NCBI GenBank assembly: GCA_036841525.1
Contig: DAITVZ010000047.1
Location: forward strand, 1 to 42,147
DNA from: JAAYEA01 sp012689325
GTDB taxonomy: Bacteria > Chloroflexota > Anaerolineae > JAAYEA01
Reading direction: 5' to 3'
Length of the DNA stretch: 42,147 bases
The notes under the pieces were generated by a model, which saw only the letters and a program-made list of their open reading frames with translations, did no database searches and was not told the DNA's origin. The number at the start of each line of letters is the position of its first letter. Position 1 is the first letter of the stretch. The position numbers were made by a program, and so were the translations under genes. Below, one piece after another: positions 40,411 through 42,147 of this stretch.

Positions 40411-40621
40411 CGGCCGATGCAGGGCTTGTGCAAAGTCGCGCTCGGCGATCAATCGCCGAGCTACAGGGCTGCGCCTGATGAAATCAGGCTTCGGATTTCA
40501 CGCCACGGAGACCCCAGAAGCCCGATTCTATCGGGCGCGGTGGCGTAGCACGGCGATTCATCGCCGTGCGGGGCGGCGCGCCAGGGCGACTACCGACTTT
40601 GCACAAGCCCTGCGGCCGATG
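40411..40621. mobile_element. 193-bp MITE with 19-bp terminal inverted repeats and 9-bp target duplication
   Basis: The element spans 40420-40612. The ends are a perfect 19-base inverted repeat (CAGGGCTTGTGCAAAGTCG, 40420-40438, and its complement, 40594-40612). The 9-base direct repeat CGGCCGATG flanks it (40411-40419 and 40613-40621). Inside are palindromes such as GCTCGGCGAT-CA-ATCGCCGAGC (40440-40461) and a CACGGCGAT/ATCGCCGTG pair. It has no transposase gene. Ends starting CAGGG with a duplication of 8-10 bases recall the ISAs1 family, from memory. Confidence 0.88.
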
Positions 40622-40636
40622 CATGTTCGCATCATC

Positions 40637-40665
40637 GTGATACTTGGCCCGAGTCAGCGTATATA
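40637..40665 (+). promoter_or_regulatory. Possible promoter of the sigma/anti-sigma pair
   Basis: GTGATA (40637-40642), a 17-base spacer and TATATA (40660-40665), 46 bases before the ATG at 40711. The match to the -35 consensus is only 4 of 6. Confidence 0.4.
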
Positions 40666-40710
40666 TAAGTGCAACGCGTCAGAATTGACAGACTGAATTG
40701 GAAGGGGCAT

Positions 40711-41256
40711 ATGCCGGATCCTTCTGCTATTCCAAGCCACGCATCCGGGGCCGCCGAGGCCGAAGCAACCGTCTGGAGCCAGCTCTTTCTGGAGCATAGC
40801 CGCTCTCTGCTCAACTATTGCCTGTATCGAGTAGGTGATTTGGCTACGGCCGAGGATCTGGCCGCCGATGTTTTTCAGCGTGCTTGGCGCGCGCGGCGTC
40901 GTTACAACCCTCGTCGGGGCGAGTTCTCGACATGGCTGTTCACGATCGCACGTCGCAGAACGACCGACTGGCAACGCCGGCAGGCGCGGCGTCGTATTGT
41001 TGAGCTTGATGAGCAGTTGCCCAGTTCGTTGCCTGGCCCCGATATTCTGACCGCAGAGGCCGACGACCGGCGCCGATTGCGCGAGCTAATCCAAGCTCTT
41101 CCAGTCGATGATCAAGAGCTAATCGCCCTGAAATTCGGGGGAGGTATGACAAACCGGCAGATTGCCTGCATCATAGGCAAGAGCGAGACGGCCGTCGGCT
41201 CTGCAATATACAGGTTGGTCCGTAAACTTCGTGTTCAATGGGAGGAGGTTCGATGA
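40711..41256 (+). CDS. ECF-type RNA polymerase sigma factor
   Basis: A 181-residue sigma-70-family protein. Region 2 is at about 25-85 (SRSLLNYCLYRVGDLATAEDLAADVFQRAW and FSTWLFTIARRRTTDW). Region 4 is at about 115-175 (LPVDDQELIALKF and NRQIACIIGKSETAVGSAIYRLVRKLR, the recognition helix). It directs polymerase to its own regulon. GGAAGGGG precedes the ATG at 40711; a GTG at 40669 is in frame but lacks a ribosome binding site. The stop overlaps the next ATG by four bases, as usual for a sigma factor and its anti-sigma. Base use is visibly less GC-rich than that of the left-hand genes, which suggests recent arrival. Confidence 0.87.
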   Translation: MPDPSAIPSHASGAAEAEATVWSQLFLEHSRSLLNYCLYRVGDLATAEDLAADVFQRAWRARRRYNPRRGEFSTWLFTIARRRTTDWQRRQARRRIVELDEQLPSSLPGPDILTAEADDRRRLRELIQALPVDDQELIALKFGGGMTNRQIACIIGKSETAVGSAIYRLVRKLRVQWEEVR

Positions 41257-42002
41257 GCAGCTACCAAACCTTACACAAGCTGGAAACGGAATTCGACGGC
41301 GCAGATGCGGACATGGCTCACCGCTTGTTGAGCCTGAAGCGAGAACCCTCGTCGGCGCTTATGGCTCGGCTTCGTGCTATTCCAGGCCAGTCACAGCAGC
41401 ATAGGTGGTGGGTACCCAGTTGGGCAGGGGGCGTTGCCGCCATGCTGGTCTTGGGAGTCATGCTTATCTTGGCCTCGCCATCGTTACGCGCGGCTATCAT
41501 TGAATTCCAGGGGACCATCGGCGGCATTCGTCTAGTCGTTACCGATCGTTCGCCAGACAGCAATGACGCAACGATCCATGAACCCGAGTTGATGACGTTA
41601 CAGGAGGCTCAGGCCGCCCTGCCGTTTGCATTCGGTATCCCGCAGCAAGTTCCAGATGGGTGGAGCATGGCCGAACAGGTGCGGGTGTGGGATTTCGGCA
41701 ATGGGCCATGGGTTGAGGTTTCGTGGTGGAATGACGGTCGTGCTGCCATCACCCTCAGCGCCCGCTCCACAACTAGCGCGGGGAGCGACTGGCTGATCGG
41801 CCCCAACAGCTCTCGCGAAATCCAAGTAGCTGGCCAAACGGCTGCGGTCATCAAGGGAGGATGGGACCACAAAACCCAAGAGTGGAGATGGCCTGACGTC
41901 ACGACCCTTATGTGGGCAGTAGATGGCATCCAATACTCCTTGATGGCCGCTGGTGAGATCTCTGACCAAGACCTAATCGCGATAGCAGAGTCCGTTCGGT
42001 AG
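41253..42002 (+). CDS. Membrane protein with C-terminal DUF4367-like domain, likely anti-sigma factor
   Basis: A 249-residue protein. Residues 1-55 are cytoplasmic, 57-75 form one membrane helix, and 80-249 form an outside domain like DUF4367 (LQEAQAALPFAFGIPQQVPDGWSM, GQTAAVIKGGWDHK, LMWAVDGIQYSLMA). The short cytoplasmic part lacks the HxxxCxxC of zinc anti-sigma factors but could hold the sigma factor by other contacts. The ATG overlaps the sigma stop (ATGA, 41253-41256) and GGAGGAGG lies 5 bases upstream. So the pair is translationally coupled. It would sense an outside signal and release the sigma factor; inference from gene order and topology. Confidence 0.75.
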   Translation: MSSYQTLHKLETEFDGADADMAHRLLSLKREPSSALMARLRAIPGQSQQHRWWVPSWAGGVAAMLVLGVMLILASPSLRAAIIEFQGTIGGIRLVVTDRSPDSNDATIHEPELMTLQEAQAALPFAFGIPQQVPDGWSMAEQVRVWDFGNGPWVEVSWWNDGRAAITLSARSTTSAGSDWLIGPNSSREIQVAGQTAAVIKGGWDHKTQEWRWPDVTTLMWAVDGIQYSLMAAGEISDQDLIAIAESVR

Positions 42003-42024
42003 AGCCCATATCTTGCCTCCGGCG

Positions 42025-42060
42025 AGCCCTCTGGTCACCAGCGGCCAGAGGGCTTGCTCT
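42025..42060 (+). terminator. Hairpin after the anti-sigma gene
   Basis: A 10-base-pair stem AGCCCTCTGG (42025-42034) and CCAGAGGGCT (42045-42054) with a 10-base loop, followed by TGCTCT. Confidence 0.65.
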
Positions 42061-42070
42061 TGGCGGCCAT

Positions 42071-42147
42071 CGAGCCCTGGGGAGCATCATAGTCACCGCC
42101 AACAGCAGCGGCACCCGCACCGGGGAGATTCGCTACAAGGCCTACGG
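42071..42147 (+). pseudogene. Startless Rhs-repeat fragment at the window edge
   Basis: In frame from about 42071 the sequence reads RALGSIIVTANSSGTRTGE followed by IRYKAYG, which is the core of an Rhs repeat (xLGSxxVTAxxxGxRxGExRYKAxG). The frame is open upstream through the terminator hairpin, but there is no start codon or ribosome binding site. It therefore looks like the broken 3' piece of an Rhs gene, or a piece separated from its 5' part by insertion of the sigma/anti-sigma genes. The rest lies beyond the window. Confidence 0.6.

Noticed and set aside
40385..40696. Small frame of 103 codons across the MITE
   Set aside because: It crosses both MITE ends and lacks a ribosome binding site and any domain.

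Overview
The window looks like a contig from a GC-rich member of the Chloroflexota, most likely the Anaerolineae or a related class. The evidence is the long Thr/Pro linkers in secreted proteins, a YLP-type motif in one of them, DUF4332 and Helicase_C_3 proteins, and promoters close to TTGACA-17-TATAAT. A run of exactly 100 N (12715-12814) suggests a draft or metagenome assembly that broke in a repeat. I found no rRNA, tRNA, CRISPR array or transposase gene.

Left part (1-14940): secreted and cell-surface functions. The window opens in the 3' end of a dockerin-bearing gene. It is followed by a secreted metallophosphoesterase, a DUF4332 protein, an adenosine-specific kinase homologue, and a divergent pair made of a membrane-anchored solute-binding protein and a membrane-anchored glycoside hydrolase. 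Then come three large exported proteins in a row. The first (1724 aa) has two diverged copies of a long unit I do not recognise, then a carboxypeptidase-regulatory-like fold, a dockerin and a cohesin-like module. The second is a cohesin-like module on three LysM modules. The third has two cohesin-like modules on Thr/Pro linkers and a C-terminal jelly-roll-like domain, and the N gap cuts it. Together they read as a non-cellulosomal cohesin/dockerin surface assembly with its own wall anchor.

Middle part (14954-29307). One minus-strand operon encodes a metallo-beta-lactamase-fold protein, an EamA permease, a HAD phosphatase and a LysN-type aminotransferase. A second minus-strand operon encodes a DapA-type aldolase, an enolase-superfamily dehydratase, a GH4 glycosidase, a DUF4185 protein and a Gfo/Idh/MocA protein with an altered EKP motif. 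It looks like uptake-independent breakdown of a glycoside of a sugar acid or sugar. A helicase-associated-domain protein, galK, ogt and an MFS transporter follow.

Right part (29424-42147). A serine hydrolase lies between two copies of an inverted-repeat element. Upstream of it (transcriptionally) is a tightly packed minus-strand operon, 40318 to 30743: URO-D-like protein, GT2, GT4, sugar epimerase, DUF362 ferredoxin-like protein, polysaccharide pyruvyl transferase, phosphodiesterase and radical SAM enzyme. It probably builds or modifies a surface glycan. A clean 193-bp MITE with a 9-bp target duplication lies just upstream of its promoter. The window ends with a visibly less GC-rich sigma factor/anti-sigma-like pair and a startless Rhs fragment.
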